From contig NZ_LMIK01000009.1 of the NCBI RefSeq assembly GCF_001428685.1, positions 173,023-237,022 of the forward strand: DNA of 64,000 nucleotides, read 5' to 3'. The notes under the pieces are model-generated. The model had not been told where the DNA came from, searched no databases, and saw only the letters and a program-made list of their open reading frames with translations. Position 1 is the stretch's first letter. Each line of letters opens with the position of its first letter. Origin of the DNA: Lysobacter sp. Root76. Lineage in GTDB: Bacteria > Pseudomonadota > Gammaproteobacteria > Xanthomonadales > Xanthomonadaceae. Below are positions 24,813-32,960 of the stretch, in pieces. The translations under genes were made by a program, and so were the position numbers.

Positions 24813-26609
24813 TCAGCCCATCCGCTGTGCGCCGCGACCCGGCGACTCCGGCCCGCTCAGGCCCTGTGCCTGCTGCTGCGTCTGCTGCGCGCTGATCTGG
24901 GCCAACTGGTCGAAACTCTGCGCGGCCGGAATGCGTGCCGCCTGATTGGCCTCGACCTGGGCATGGAAATGCGGGCCGCGCTCGCCGGACGGCGAATACA
25001 TCGCGAACACGTGGACCTCGCCGTTCGCGGTCGGTCGGCCGATGGCGACGCGGTCGATGCCGTGGCTGAGCGGATCGGCCTTGTGCCGGCACAACAGCTG
25101 CGCCGAAATGTTGTCGCATTGCTCGGCGTTCCAGCGTCCGTCGGCGGCGAGCACACCGCGGATGTTGCCGAAGGCGGCGTGGTCGGGATGGTTGCGGTCG
25201 CGCGCATCGTTCGCGCCCAGCGGCTGGCCGGCGGGACGCGGCGCGCCCGGCGCCGGGATCGGCCCGATCTCGTTGCCGCGACGATCGAGTTCGGCCGGCG
25301 TCGGCCGGTGCGGCGCCGGCTGCGCGGGGCCGGCCGGGTTGGCGATCGGCGGCGTCGCCACGGGCGCGGGCTGCGCCGTCACCGGCGCCGGCTCGGCGCG
25401 CAGCGCGGGCGCGTTGCGATCCACCCGCAACAGACGCTCGGACGCGCCGTTGCGGTCGATGTTGAGATCGACCACGCGGTTGGCCTGATTGACCCGCGAC
25501 AGGTCCTCGCGGTCGACCTCGCTCCAGGTGCCGCGCACGAAGGCGTGGCCGTTGCCCTTGCGGTCCCAGGTCACGAAGTCGTTGCCGGCCGCGTACACGC
25601 CGTTGTCGTTGAAGCGGCCCGGCTCGGTCTGGCTGGTGCGCGCCTGCTGGTAGGCGCCGCCGCGGTCCAGCGCGTGGATGAAGGGCTCGGCCTGCTCGTA
25701 GTTCACGAACAGGCGGCGCACGGTCGCGTACTCGCCGGGCAGGTTCGGATGGGCGCGGTCCTGGTCCAGGCGCGTGGGGTTGATCAGGGGATTGGCGGTG
25801 ACGTGTTGCCAGACCGGATGCAGCGGGCTGTCGGGGTGGGAATTGCGCAGCGCGTTGACGACGTCGGCGCCGTGCAGGGCTTTGTCGCGACCGGTTTGGA
25901 AGTAGTCGGTCGCCGCCGGGCTCAAGTTACCGATGGCATCGCTGACGTCGTTCACGCTGTGGTACTGGCCGCGCTCCAGCGCGGCCAGGATCGGGCGCGC
26001 TTTCGCTTCATTCTGGTTGTAGACCTTGGCCACCATCGCGGCCAGCTTGACCTGATCGTCGCCCGAGGCGTCGCGGTACACCTGAGAACGTTGCAGCGGA
26101 GCGATCGCGCGATCCATGAGCTTGTCGACTTGGGCCACGTCGCGGTCATGCACCCAGGTCACACCAGCGTCCGACGCGAGAAAACTATCCAGGTGCGAGC
26201 GCACCGTAGCGTCGATGTCGCGCCCTTGTTCGTCACGAATGGCCGTACCCTTACGCCCGAGGTCCGCCGTGGTTTGATTCACCGGTGCCTGATTCAAGAC
26301 CCAATCCGAATGATGGGTCCGTGCCCAGGCCTGGTAGGCGTTGACCAGATCGGCAGGTACGTTCTCGCCACCGGGGACGTTGGGTTGATAGTGCTGCCCT
26401 AGATCGGTCTGGATCGTACCTATGGTGTAGCCGCTGCGATCGGCCGTTTCGATCCGCGCGGTATCGGCCAGATCGCCGGCCACGGCGAGTCCGTAGGCCT
26501 TCTCGCCACTCTCGGAACTCACGCCCATAGCGAAATAGATGGTGGCGCGTAGTTCGGCGTTTGTCAGGCCAGGCCGCGCTGCAGGACGATGTTGGGGAGT
26601 ATCGGTCAT
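24813..26609 (-). CDS. Putative T4SS antibacterial effector with XVIPCD C-terminal domain
   Basis: The 598-residue protein has no signal peptide. Residues 471-575 (RNHPDHAAFGNIRG, GIDRVAIG, HVFAM, HFHAQVEANQA, IPAAQSFDQL) and a Gln-rich tail match the XVIPCD secretion domain of Xanthomonas T4SS effectors (X-Tfe). A Pro/Ala-rich linker lies at about 400-465. The N-terminal part (E33, E36, GYTIGTIQTDLGQ at 60-72) looks like an enzyme, possibly a peptidoglycan hydrolase, but I cannot name the family. The ATG has a strong AGGAGGGG. Two lipoprotein genes directly upstream are the expected immunity proteins. The secretion machine itself is not in the window. Confidence 0.82.
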   Translation of the reverse strand: MTDTPQHRPAARPGLTNAELRATIYFAMGVSSESGEKAYGLAVAGDLADTARIETADRSGYTIGTIQTDLGQHYQPNVPGGENVPADLVNAYQAWARTHHSDWVLNQAPVNQTTADLGRKGTAIRDEQGRDIDATVRSHLDSFLASDAGVTWVHDRDVAQVDKLMDRAIAPLQRSQVYRDASGDDQVKLAAMVAKVYNQNEAKARPILAALERGQYHSVNDVSDAIGNLSPAATDYFQTGRDKALHGADVVNALRNSHPDSPLHPVWQHVTANPLINPTRLDQDRAHPNLPGEYATVRRLFVNYEQAEPFIHALDRGGAYQQARTSQTEPGRFNDNGVYAAGNDFVTWDRKGNGHAFVRGTWSEVDREDLSRVNQANRVVDLNIDRNGASERLLRVDRNAPALRAEPAPVTAQPAPVATPPIANPAGPAQPAPHRPTPAELDRRGNEIGPIPAPGAPRPAGQPLGANDARDRNHPDHAAFGNIRGVLAADGRWNAEQCDNISAQLLCRHKADPLSHGIDRVAIGRPTANGEVHVFAMYSPSGERGPHFHAQVEANQAARIPAAQSFDQLAQISAQQTQQQAQGLSGPESPGRGAQRMG

Positions 26610-26627
26610 GGTCAGCCCCTCCTGGGC

Positions 26628-27143
26628 TTATTCGCCGGCGCAGGTTTCCGCGGGATCCAGGGGCGCGGCCTGGAATCGGGGCTGTCGACTGAGCGTGAGA
26701 TAGCGATCGATCACTTTGCTGTATTGCTGGTACCACACCAAATGCTCGCCTTCGCGTTCGAAATACCCGACCTTGCGGGTGAACTTCGGACACACCTCGT
26801 AACCGCCGTTCTGCGCGACCTCGCTGCAAGCGTCGTATTCCAGCTTCTTGCCGCGCACATGGCCTTCAAACTTTCCGTCCGAACCGCTGAGGTCCGACCC
26901 GTCGGTCCAGGACCCCATATAGAGATCGCCTTCGCGCTTGAACGTAATGCCAACGTAGTGCCCCTTGGAGCAACGCGTACTGAAACCCCAGTCGCCGGCG
27001 AACGGATCGGCGCCTGCTTCGGTCGCCGCCGTCGTCGTCGCGGTAGGTCGCTCGTTCTGTGCCGAACAAGCGCTGCCCGACAAAGCCAATCCGGCCAGGC
27101 ACAGCATTGTCCAGGCTTTGCGCTGGACGGATCGATCGAACAT
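26628..27143 (-). CDS. Lipoprotein, candidate immunity protein 1
   Basis: The 171-residue protein starts at an ATG behind AAGGAG and has a signal peptide with a lipobox-like end at C26 (LSGSAC; Gly at -3 is unusual). The mature domain (GDWGFSTRC, GHYVGITFKREGD, EGHLVWY) keeps four cysteines in the paralogue next door, suggesting two disulfides. A periplasmic lipoprotein directly upstream of an XVIPCD effector fits an X-Tfi immunity protein. The open frame extends 54 codons upstream into a relic of an effector start; that longer form is less likely. Confidence 0.75.
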   Translation of the reverse strand: MFDRSVQRKAWTMLCLAGLALSGSACSAQNERPTATTTAATEAGADPFAGDWGFSTRCSKGHYVGITFKREGDLYMGSWTDGSDLSGSDGKFEGHVRGKKLEYDACSEVAQNGGYEVCPKFTRKVGYFEREGEHLVWYQQYSKVIDRYLTLSRQPRFQAAPLDPAETCAGE

Positions 27144-27239
27144 TCCGCTCTCCTTGTGGGCCTTCGATTTTCGCCTCGGAACCGTATGCAGCCCCGCTCC
27201 ACTGATCAAAAGAATAGTGCCGCCCAGCCTGCGCAGCCG

Positions 27240-27305
27240 TCGCGCCAATTCGGCATTGGTGAGTCCCGGTCGTGCTGCGGGATGCTGATTCGGCGTATCG
27301 GTCAT
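27240..27305 (-). pseudogene. Relic of a second effector 5' end
   Basis: Behind AGGAGGGG, an ATG at 27305 begins about 20 codons nearly identical to the start of the effector gene (shared PAARPGLTNAEL). The similarity then ends and the frame runs into DNA homologous to the leader of the lipoprotein genes. It marks the junction of a duplication, with the rest of the effector lost. Confidence 0.75.
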
Positions 27306-27323
27306 GATTCGCCCCTCCTGGGC

Positions 27324-27836
27324 TTACTCGTCGCATACTTCCGTCTGATCGACGACAGGAACTTGTTGTTGGGGTTGATGATCCAGGATTAGGTATTCGG
27401 TCCTTACGGCGCCGTCCCGGAGATACCACACCAGTTGTTCACCACGGCGGACGAAATACCCGGCGCCGCGGGTATACGAGGGACAACGTGCATACCCACC
27501 CCGTTGCTCGGTTACGGTGCATACGTCGTACTTGAGCTTGTCGTCGTCCTGCATTCCCTTGAACTCGCCGCTCGAGCCCCAGATGTCGGTGCCATCGCTC
27601 CAAGTGCCGGTATAGCGATCGCCTTCGCGCTTGAGCGTGATGCCGACGTAATGCCCCTTGTAGCAGCGAGTGCTGAAACCCCAGTCGCCGGCGAACGGAT
27701 CGGCGCCTGCGTCCGTTGCCGCCCTCGTCGTCGCGGTAGGTCGCTGGTTCTGCGCCGAACAAGCGCTGCCCGACAAAGCCAGTCCAGCCAGGCACAGCAT
27801 CGTCCAGGCTTTGCGCCGGACGCATCGATCGAACAT
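27324..27836 (-). CDS. Lipoprotein, candidate immunity protein 2
   Basis: The 170-residue paralogue of the neighbouring lipoprotein is almost identical over the first 65 residues (KAWTMLCLAGLALSGSAC; GADPFAGDWGFSTRC) and diverges towards the C-terminus, keeping the four mature cysteines. It starts behind AAGGAG. Upstream DNA of about 70 bases is also shared between the copies. It is probably an immunity protein for the lost effector copy or a broadened specificity variant. Confidence 0.75.
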   Translation of the reverse strand: MFDRCVRRKAWTMLCLAGLALSGSACSAQNQRPTATTRAATDAGADPFAGDWGFSTRCYKGHYVGITLKREGDRYTGTWSDGTDIWGSSGEFKGMQDDDKLKYDVCTVTEQRGGYARCPSYTRGAGYFVRRGEQLVWYLRDGAVRTEYLILDHQPQQQVPVVDQTEVCDE

Positions 27837-27985
27837 TCCGCTCTCCTTGTGGGCTCTCGACTTGCGCCTCGGAGCCGTATGCGGTTCCGCTCCAATGATC
27901 ATAAGAATAGCGTCGCCCAGCATGCGCGGACGTGTATGCGGCGACATTGCGGCGAATCGAAGCAGCGATGTGATTATTCGTGTGA

Positions 27986-28417
27986 CTAACTACGCGCGAA
28001 GCGTGCCCGCAGTCGGCCATTCCAGTCGTTGACCGCGACGAGCAAGCGTTCGCGCAGCTTCGCGACGTCCTGGTCGGTGCCGACGACGGCCAGGCTGCGG
28101 GCGTGGCAGACCAGCGCGCCGCCCGCGCTTTCCTCGATGCGCCAGCGATGCTGGCCGGGCCAGGGGCCTTGCAGCAGGTCCCATTCGAGCCGGCGGCCGG
28201 GTTCGACGCAGGTCAGGCGCGCGACCGAGAGCGTTTCGTGTTCGCGCCAGCACAGCGCGGAGCCGGGCTGCGCCGGGCCCAATAAGTTGGAGGCCGAGAT
28301 CCGGTCGTGCCATTGCGGCCAACAGGCGATGTCGATCAGGCAGGTCCAGATCGCGGCGGGGCTGGCATCGACGCGAGTACAGGCGCCGATGGCGATGGAA
28401 GTGGGAGGCGGTGTCAG
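27986..28417 (-). CDS. SRPBCC (START-like) family protein, non-AUG start
   Basis: The frame codes for a small ligand-binding-type fold: CTRVDASPAAIWTCLIDIACW, then PAQPGSALCWRE, RLEWDLLQGPW and a long C-terminal helix. This is the SRPBCC/polyketide-cyclase-like pattern. No ATG or GTG opens the frame near the conserved start. A CTG at 28417 sits seven bases after AGGAG and gives 143 residues, a normal length. A TTG at 28282 would cut off the first strands. The CTG start is tentative, and a sequencing frameshift near 28420 is the other reading. Function unknown. Confidence 0.55.
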   Translation of the reverse strand: MTPPPTSIAIGACTRVDASPAAIWTCLIDIACWPQWHDRISASNLLGPAQPGSALCWREHETLSVARLTCVEPGRRLEWDLLQGPWPGQHRWRIEESAGGALVCHARSLAVVGTDQDVAKLRERLLVAVNDWNGRLRARFARS

Positions 28418-28853
28418 AGGCGAACTCCTGTGCGGAATCGTGGGTGGTTGGTTCGGAACGAGGATGCGGCGCGAGCGACACCGGCTTCGGCGCCGCGCAT
28501 GCGAGCAGACTCGGCATGGCGATGACCTCGCGCAGCGGCACGGGATCGGAAAGCTGGGTGTCCGGCGGCGAGCGCGCGGCGGCCTGTAACGCGATGCGAT
28601 GCCGCGCGTGAGCGGCGGCGCAGGACGGCGTGTGGCGTGGGATACAGCGACCGGGATCGAGCGACCCGGTTGGAACCGTCGGGCGTTACCCGGCAGGGGA
28701 CGCGGAAACCGAAGCCGAGGCCTGCGCCGGCCGAGTCTAGGCCGGCCGGATCGGCGACGGTTGGAAGAACATCGAAGCCCAGGCTGCGGCCGGAGCCGGG
28801 GCCAGTGCGGCAGCTGCGGCCGCGGAATCGGGCCGGAACGGACTCTGAAAACG
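28418..28853. other. Intergenic stretch without supported gene
   Basis: About 435 bases between the SRPBCC gene and the tRNA terminator. Open frames on both strands lack ribosome binding sites and homology. Nothing functional was recognised beyond the ribosome binding site near 28425. Confidence 0.45.
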
Positions 28854-28878
28854 AAAAACCCCTGATTTCTCAGGGGTT
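28854..28878 (-). terminator. Terminator of tRNA-Leu
   Basis: On the minus strand AACCCCTGA and TCAGGGGTT pair around GAAA, and TTT continues after the stem, 12 bases past the CCA end. Confidence 0.92.
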
Positions 28879-28889
28879 CTTCTGAAGAG

Positions 28890-28974
<85 letters not shown>

Positions 28975-29222
28975 CTATCGCGACGCTGTGGGCGCTGCGA
29001 GGAGGCGTATGTTGCGTTGCGGTGAGGCGGCTGTCAACGGTTTTGTCACAACGCCGGCTCAACGCCGGACTCGGCAAGGCCGCCCCCTGGCGCCCGCTCG
29101 GGCCGGCGCGGCGCGCGCCCGTGCCGCGGCCCCGATCGCCCCATGCCTTGGCGCCGGCACGTGCGCCGACTTGCGCGAGCACATAAGCCGAGATCGCGGC
29201 TCCGGCCCGGTACAGCGACGGG

Positions 29223-29228
29223 TAGAAT
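29223..29228 (+). promoter_or_regulatory. Possible -10 element of parC
   Basis: TAGAAT lies 36 bases before the parC start. No convincing -35 was seen at the right distance. Confidence 0.4.
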
Positions 29229-29263
29229 CGCGAGGTCACGCCTTAGCGAGTTGATTGCGTTCC

Positions 29264-31507
29264 ATGACTGAATCCGTACGTCCGGTGTTCCACGGCTTCG
29301 AACAGATCCCGCTGCGCGAGTACGCCGAGCGCGCCTACCTCGATTACTCGATGTATGTGGTGCTCGACCGCGCCCTGCCCTTCCTCGGCGACGGTCTCAA
29401 GCCGGTACAGCGCCGCATCATCTATTCGATGAGCGAGCTCGGCCTCAACGCCGGCGCCAAGCCGAAAAAATCGGCGCGCACCGTCGGCGACGTGATCGGC
29501 AAGTACCACCCGCACGGCGACAGCGCCTGCTACGAAGCGATGGTGCTCATGGCCCAGCCGTTCTCGTACCGTTATCCGCTGGTCGAGGGCCAGGGCAACT
29601 TCGGTTCCAGCGACGATCCCAAGTCGTTCGCGGCGATGCGCTACACCGAATCCAAGCTGACCCCGATCGCCGAAGTGCTGCTGGGCGAGCTCGCCCACGG
29701 CACGGTCGACTGGGTGCCCAACTTCGACGGTACCCTGGAAGAGCCGACCTGGATGCCGGCGCGCCTGCCGCATCTGCTGCTCAACGGCACCACCGGCATC
29801 GCGGTCGGCATGGCCACCGACGTGCCGCCGCACAACCTCAACGAAGTCGTCAGCGCCTGCGTGCGCCTGCTCGACGACCCGGACGCGACCACCCGCGACC
29901 TGTGCGAGCACGTGCTCGGCCCGGACTATCCGACCACGGCCGAGATCATCACCCCGCGCGCCGACCTGCTCGCGATGTACGAAACCGGCCTGGGCAGCGT
30001 GCGCGCGCGCGCCACCTGGGTGAAGGAAGCGCAGAACTTCGTCATCACCGCGCTGCCCTACCAGGCCTCGCCGGGCAAGATCATCGAGCAGATCGCGCAG
30101 CAGATGCGGGCCAAGAAGCTGCCCTGGCTGGAAGATCTGCGCGACGAATCCGACCACGCCAATCCGACCCGGATCGTGCTGGTGCCGCGCTCCAATCGTG
30201 TCGATGCCGAACAGCTGATGGGCCATCTGTTCGCGACCACCGACCTGGAAAAGAGCTACCGCGTCAATGTCAACGTGATCGGCCTGGACGGCCGTCCGCA
30301 GGTCAAGGGCCTGAAGGCGCTGCTGAGCGAGTGGCTGGTGTTCCGCACCGACACCGTGACCCGCCGTCTCACCCATCGCCTGGAGAAGGTCGAGCGCCGC
30401 CTGCACCTGTTGGAAGGTTTGCTGGTCGCGTTCCTGAACCTGGACGAGGTGATCCGCATCATCCGCAGCGAGGACGAACCGCGTCCGGTGCTGATGGCGC
30501 GCTTCGGGCTCAGCGAGGAGCAGACCGACTACATCCTCGAAACCAAGCTGCGCCAGCTGGCACGCCTGGAAGAGATGAAGATCCGCGGCGAGCAGGACGA
30601 ACTCGCCGCCGAGCGCGAGAAGTTGATCGCCACCCTGGGCAGCAAGTCCAAGCTCAAGAAGCTGGTCAAGGACGAGCTGCTGGCCGACGCCAAGAAGTTC
30701 GGCGACGCCCGCCGTTCGCCGCTGGTCGCGCGCGATGCCGCCCAGGCGCTGTCGGAAACCGAACTGGTCGCCAGCGAACCGATGACCGTGGTGCTCAGCG
30801 AAAAGGGTTGGGTGCGCGCGGCCAAGGGCCACGACATCGACGCGTCGACCTTGAGTTATCGCGACGGCGACGGCCTGCTCGGCTCGGTCAAGAGCCGCAG
30901 CACCCAGCAGGTCGCGTTCCTGGATTCGACCGGACGCTCGTACTCGACCGTGGTCCACGGCCTGCCTTCGGCGCGCGGCAACGGCGAGCCGCTGACCGGG
31001 CGCTTCTCGCCCGCGGCCGGAGCCTCGTTCCAGGCCCTGGCCAGCGGCGACAACGACAGCCGCTTCGTGCTCGCCTCCAGCCACGGCTACGGCTTCGTCA
31101 CCCGCTTCGAGAACCTCACCGGCCGCAACAAGGCCGGCAAGGCGATGCTGTCGCTGACGCCGAACGCCAAGGTCCTGCAGCCGGCCGCGGTCGGCACGGT
31201 CGAGCAGGACCGCGTGGCCGCGGTGACCAACGTCGGTCACCTGCTCGCGTTCCCGGTCTCGGAGCTGCCCGAACTCGACAAGGGCAAAGGCAACAAGATC
31301 ATCGACATCCCCAAGGCCAAGCTCGGCACCGAGCGCGTGGTCGCGGTGGCGGTGGTCGCGCCCGGCACCACGCTCAGCGTCCGCTCCGGCAGCCGCAGCA
31401 TGAGCTTGTCGTGGAAGGACCTGGACGCCTACGTGGGCGCGCGCGCCACCCGCGGCGGTCTGCTGCCGCGCGGCTGGCAGAAGGTCGAAGGCCTGTCGGT
31501 GGAATGA
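29264..31507 (+). CDS. parC: DNA topoisomerase IV subunit A
   Basis: The 747-residue protein has the type IIA breakage-reunion domain with the catalytic tyrosine Y127 ([10 protein letters not shown]) and a C-terminal DNA-wrapping beta-pinwheel. It decatenates daughter chromosomes together with ParE, which is not in the window. The quinolone-determining segment [12 protein letters not shown] has serine 87 and glutamate 91, equivalent to E. coli S80 and E84, so it shows the sensitive-type residues. The ATG at 29264 begins [20 protein letters not shown]. Confidence 0.96.
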   Translation: MTESVRPVFHGFEQIPLREYAERAYLDYSMYVVLDRALPFLGDGLKPVQRRIIYSMSELGLNAGAKPKKSARTVGDVIGKYHPHGDSACYEAMVLMAQPFSYRYPLVEGQGNFGSSDDPKSFAAMRYTESKLTPIAEVLLGELAHGTVDWVPNFDGTLEEPTWMPARLPHLLLNGTTGIAVGMATDVPPHNLNEVVSACVRLLDDPDATTRDLCEHVLGPDYPTTAEIITPRADLLAMYETGLGSVRARATWVKEAQNFVITALPYQASPGKIIEQIAQQMRAKKLPWLEDLRDESDHANPTRIVLVPRSNRVDAEQLMGHLFATTDLEKSYRVNVNVIGLDGRPQVKGLKALLSEWLVFRTDTVTRRLTHRLEKVERRLHLLEGLLVAFLNLDEVIRIIRSEDEPRPVLMARFGLSEEQTDYILETKLRQLARLEEMKIRGEQDELAAEREKLIATLGSKSKLKKLVKDELLADAKKFGDARRSPLVARDAAQALSETELVASEPMTVVLSEKGWVRAAKGHDIDASTLSYRDGDGLLGSVKSRSTQQVAFLDSTGRSYSTVVHGLPSARGNGEPLTGRFSPAAGASFQALASGDNDSRFVLASSHGYGFVTRFENLTGRNKAGKAMLSLTPNAKVLQPAAVGTVEQDRVAAVTNVGHLLAFPVSELPELDKGKGNKIIDIPKAKLGTERVVAVAVVAPGTTLSVRSGSRSMSLSWKDLDAYVGARATRGGLLPRGWQKVEGLSVE

Positions 31508-31517
31508 GCCCGCCCTA

Positions 31518-32174
31518 ATGGAAGCTCAGTTCTGGCACCAGCGCTGGCGCGACAACCAGATCGGCTTCCATCAGGACCGGCCCTCGCCGTTGTTGCTCAA
31601 GCACTGGCCATCGCTGGGTCTGGCGCCGGGCAGCCGCGTATTCGTACCCTTGGCCGGCAAGACCCTGGACATGCCCTGGCTCGCCAGCCAGGGCCATCGG
31701 GTGCTCGGCGTGGAACTGTCGCGGATCGCGGTCGAGGATTTCTTCGCCGAGCATGATCTGCGGCCGGAGATCGTCGAGTCGCGTTATGGCCGCCACTACC
31801 GCGCCGGCGCGATCGAACTGATCTGCGGCGATGCTTTCGCGCTGGACAGCGAAGCGCTGGCCGGCTGCGCGGCGGTGTACGACCGCGCGGCATTGATCGC
31901 GCTGCCGCCGCCGCTGCGCCGGCGCTACATGCATGACCTCTATCCGCGCCTGCCCGCCGGCTGCCGCGGTCTGCTGATCACCCTGGAATATCCGCAGCAC
32001 GAGAAGCAGGGACCGCCGTTCTCGGTGACCCAGCCCGAAGTGTTCGAGGGTTACGCCGAAGATTGGAAGGTCGAGGTACTCGAACGCCGCGACATCCTCG
32101 CCCAGCAACCCGGTTTCGTCTCCGAAGGCGTGACTCGCTTGGAAACGGTGGTGTACCGGCTCGAACGGACGTAA
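31518..32174 (+). CDS. tpm: Thiopurine S-methyltransferase
   Basis: The 218-residue SAM-dependent methyltransferase has the TPMT N-terminus (FWHQRWRDNQIGFHQDRPSPLL) and the SAM loop RVFVPLAGKTLDMPWLASQGH, followed by VLGVELS. Bacterial TPMTs methylate thiopurines and also selenium and tellurium oxyanions. It starts ten bases after parC, so it may be co-transcribed, although the two have no functional link. Confidence 0.94.
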   Translation: MEAQFWHQRWRDNQIGFHQDRPSPLLLKHWPSLGLAPGSRVFVPLAGKTLDMPWLASQGHRVLGVELSRIAVEDFFAEHDLRPEIVESRYGRHYRAGAIELICGDAFALDSEALAGCAAVYDRAALIALPPPLRRRYMHDLYPRLPAGCRGLLITLEYPQHEKQGPPFSVTQPEVFEGYAEDWKVEVLERRDILAQQPGFVSEGVTRLETVVYRLERT

Positions 32175-32399
32175 AAGCCGCAACTCTCGATGGTCGCCCT
32201 GCCAAGCGACGAATGCGATCCGACGAAACCCGGTTTTCGAGCGACGAGTCCGAGTGACAGCGTCACGGAACAGGCCAGACACTGAGCGCGACGGCCAGCT
32301 GGCCGTCGTTTGCCGCCGGCGACGGCACCGGCGCGGAAGCGCCGGCGAACCCAGGCCGCCGTCGGCTCCATCCACTCAAGCACGCAAGGATCTGCGTCC

Positions 32400-32867
32400 A
32401 TGAAGCTCACCTGCTCCAACACCGCGCTGTTCGCAGCGGCTCTGTTGCTGTCCCCGATCGCCGCCGCCTCGCCGCCGCCGGATGCCAGCGCGCGCATACC
32501 GATCTGCAACGGCGGCTATTTCGCCGAGATGTCGCTGGACTTCGGCAATACCGGCACCACCGCGACCGTCGTGGCCAAAGCCACGGTGGTCAGCACACCG
32601 TTCAGTCCGTTCCCGCCGCCGCCCCCGTACTACAACGTCTACGCCGCCGCCTCGCACCGCCCGGACGCGAGCTCGGGCTGGGTCACCAACGACCAGAACC
32701 TCGAAGGCTACGGCGCGTATCCGGCATCGCCGGCCAGCGCGACCAAAATGGTGTTGCGCAGCCCGACCTGCGAACTGGCCGGCAACGCCGTGGTCAGCGT
32801 GCATTGCCCTGCCGGCAATTGGGAATACAAGACCCTGGAGCGGACCTGGGTCGGCTGCGGTCTGTAG
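32400..32867 (+). CDS. Small exported protein of unknown function
   Basis: The 155-residue protein has a signal peptide (MKLTCSNTALFAAALLLSPI, cleaved near AAA-S) and a short mature domain. It has four cysteines, a proline run (FSPFPPPPPYYN), and a compact ending (SVHCPAGNWEYKTLERTWVG). It is probably secreted or periplasmic and disulfide-bonded. I recognise no family. The gap before it (32175-32399) shows no gene. Confidence 0.65.
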   Translation: MKLTCSNTALFAAALLLSPIAAASPPPDASARIPICNGGYFAEMSLDFGNTGTTATVVAKATVVSTPFSPFPPPPPYYNVYAAASHRPDASSGWVTNDQNLEGYGAYPASPASATKMVLRSPTCELAGNAVVSVHCPAGNWEYKTLERTWVGCGL

Positions 32868-32915
32868 GCACGCGAGAACACCGCAGCGGAATGCGGCGGC
32901 CGCACCGCCGCCACG

Positions 32916-32945
32916 AACGGGCGCCGCCATCGCGGCGCCCGTTTC
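32916..32945. terminator. Bidirectional terminator between convergent genes
   Basis: ACGGGCGCCGC and GCGGCGCCCGT pair over 11 bp with a 4-base loop, followed by TT on the plus side. It lies between the small exported gene and the convergent end of asnB. Confidence 0.7.
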
Positions 32946-32960
32946 GTTCGCACGCCGGGC

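Noticed and set aside
21887..24895. 1002-codon plus-strand open frame opposite rnr
   Set aside because: It is antisense to a clear RNase R, has no homology-like motifs and arises from GC-rich codon bias. The same holds for the long frames opposite the autotransporter and TonB receptor genes.
28599..28885. Short plus-strand frames before the tRNA
   Set aside because: Arg/Gly/Pro-rich translations from GC bias, running into the tRNA terminator.
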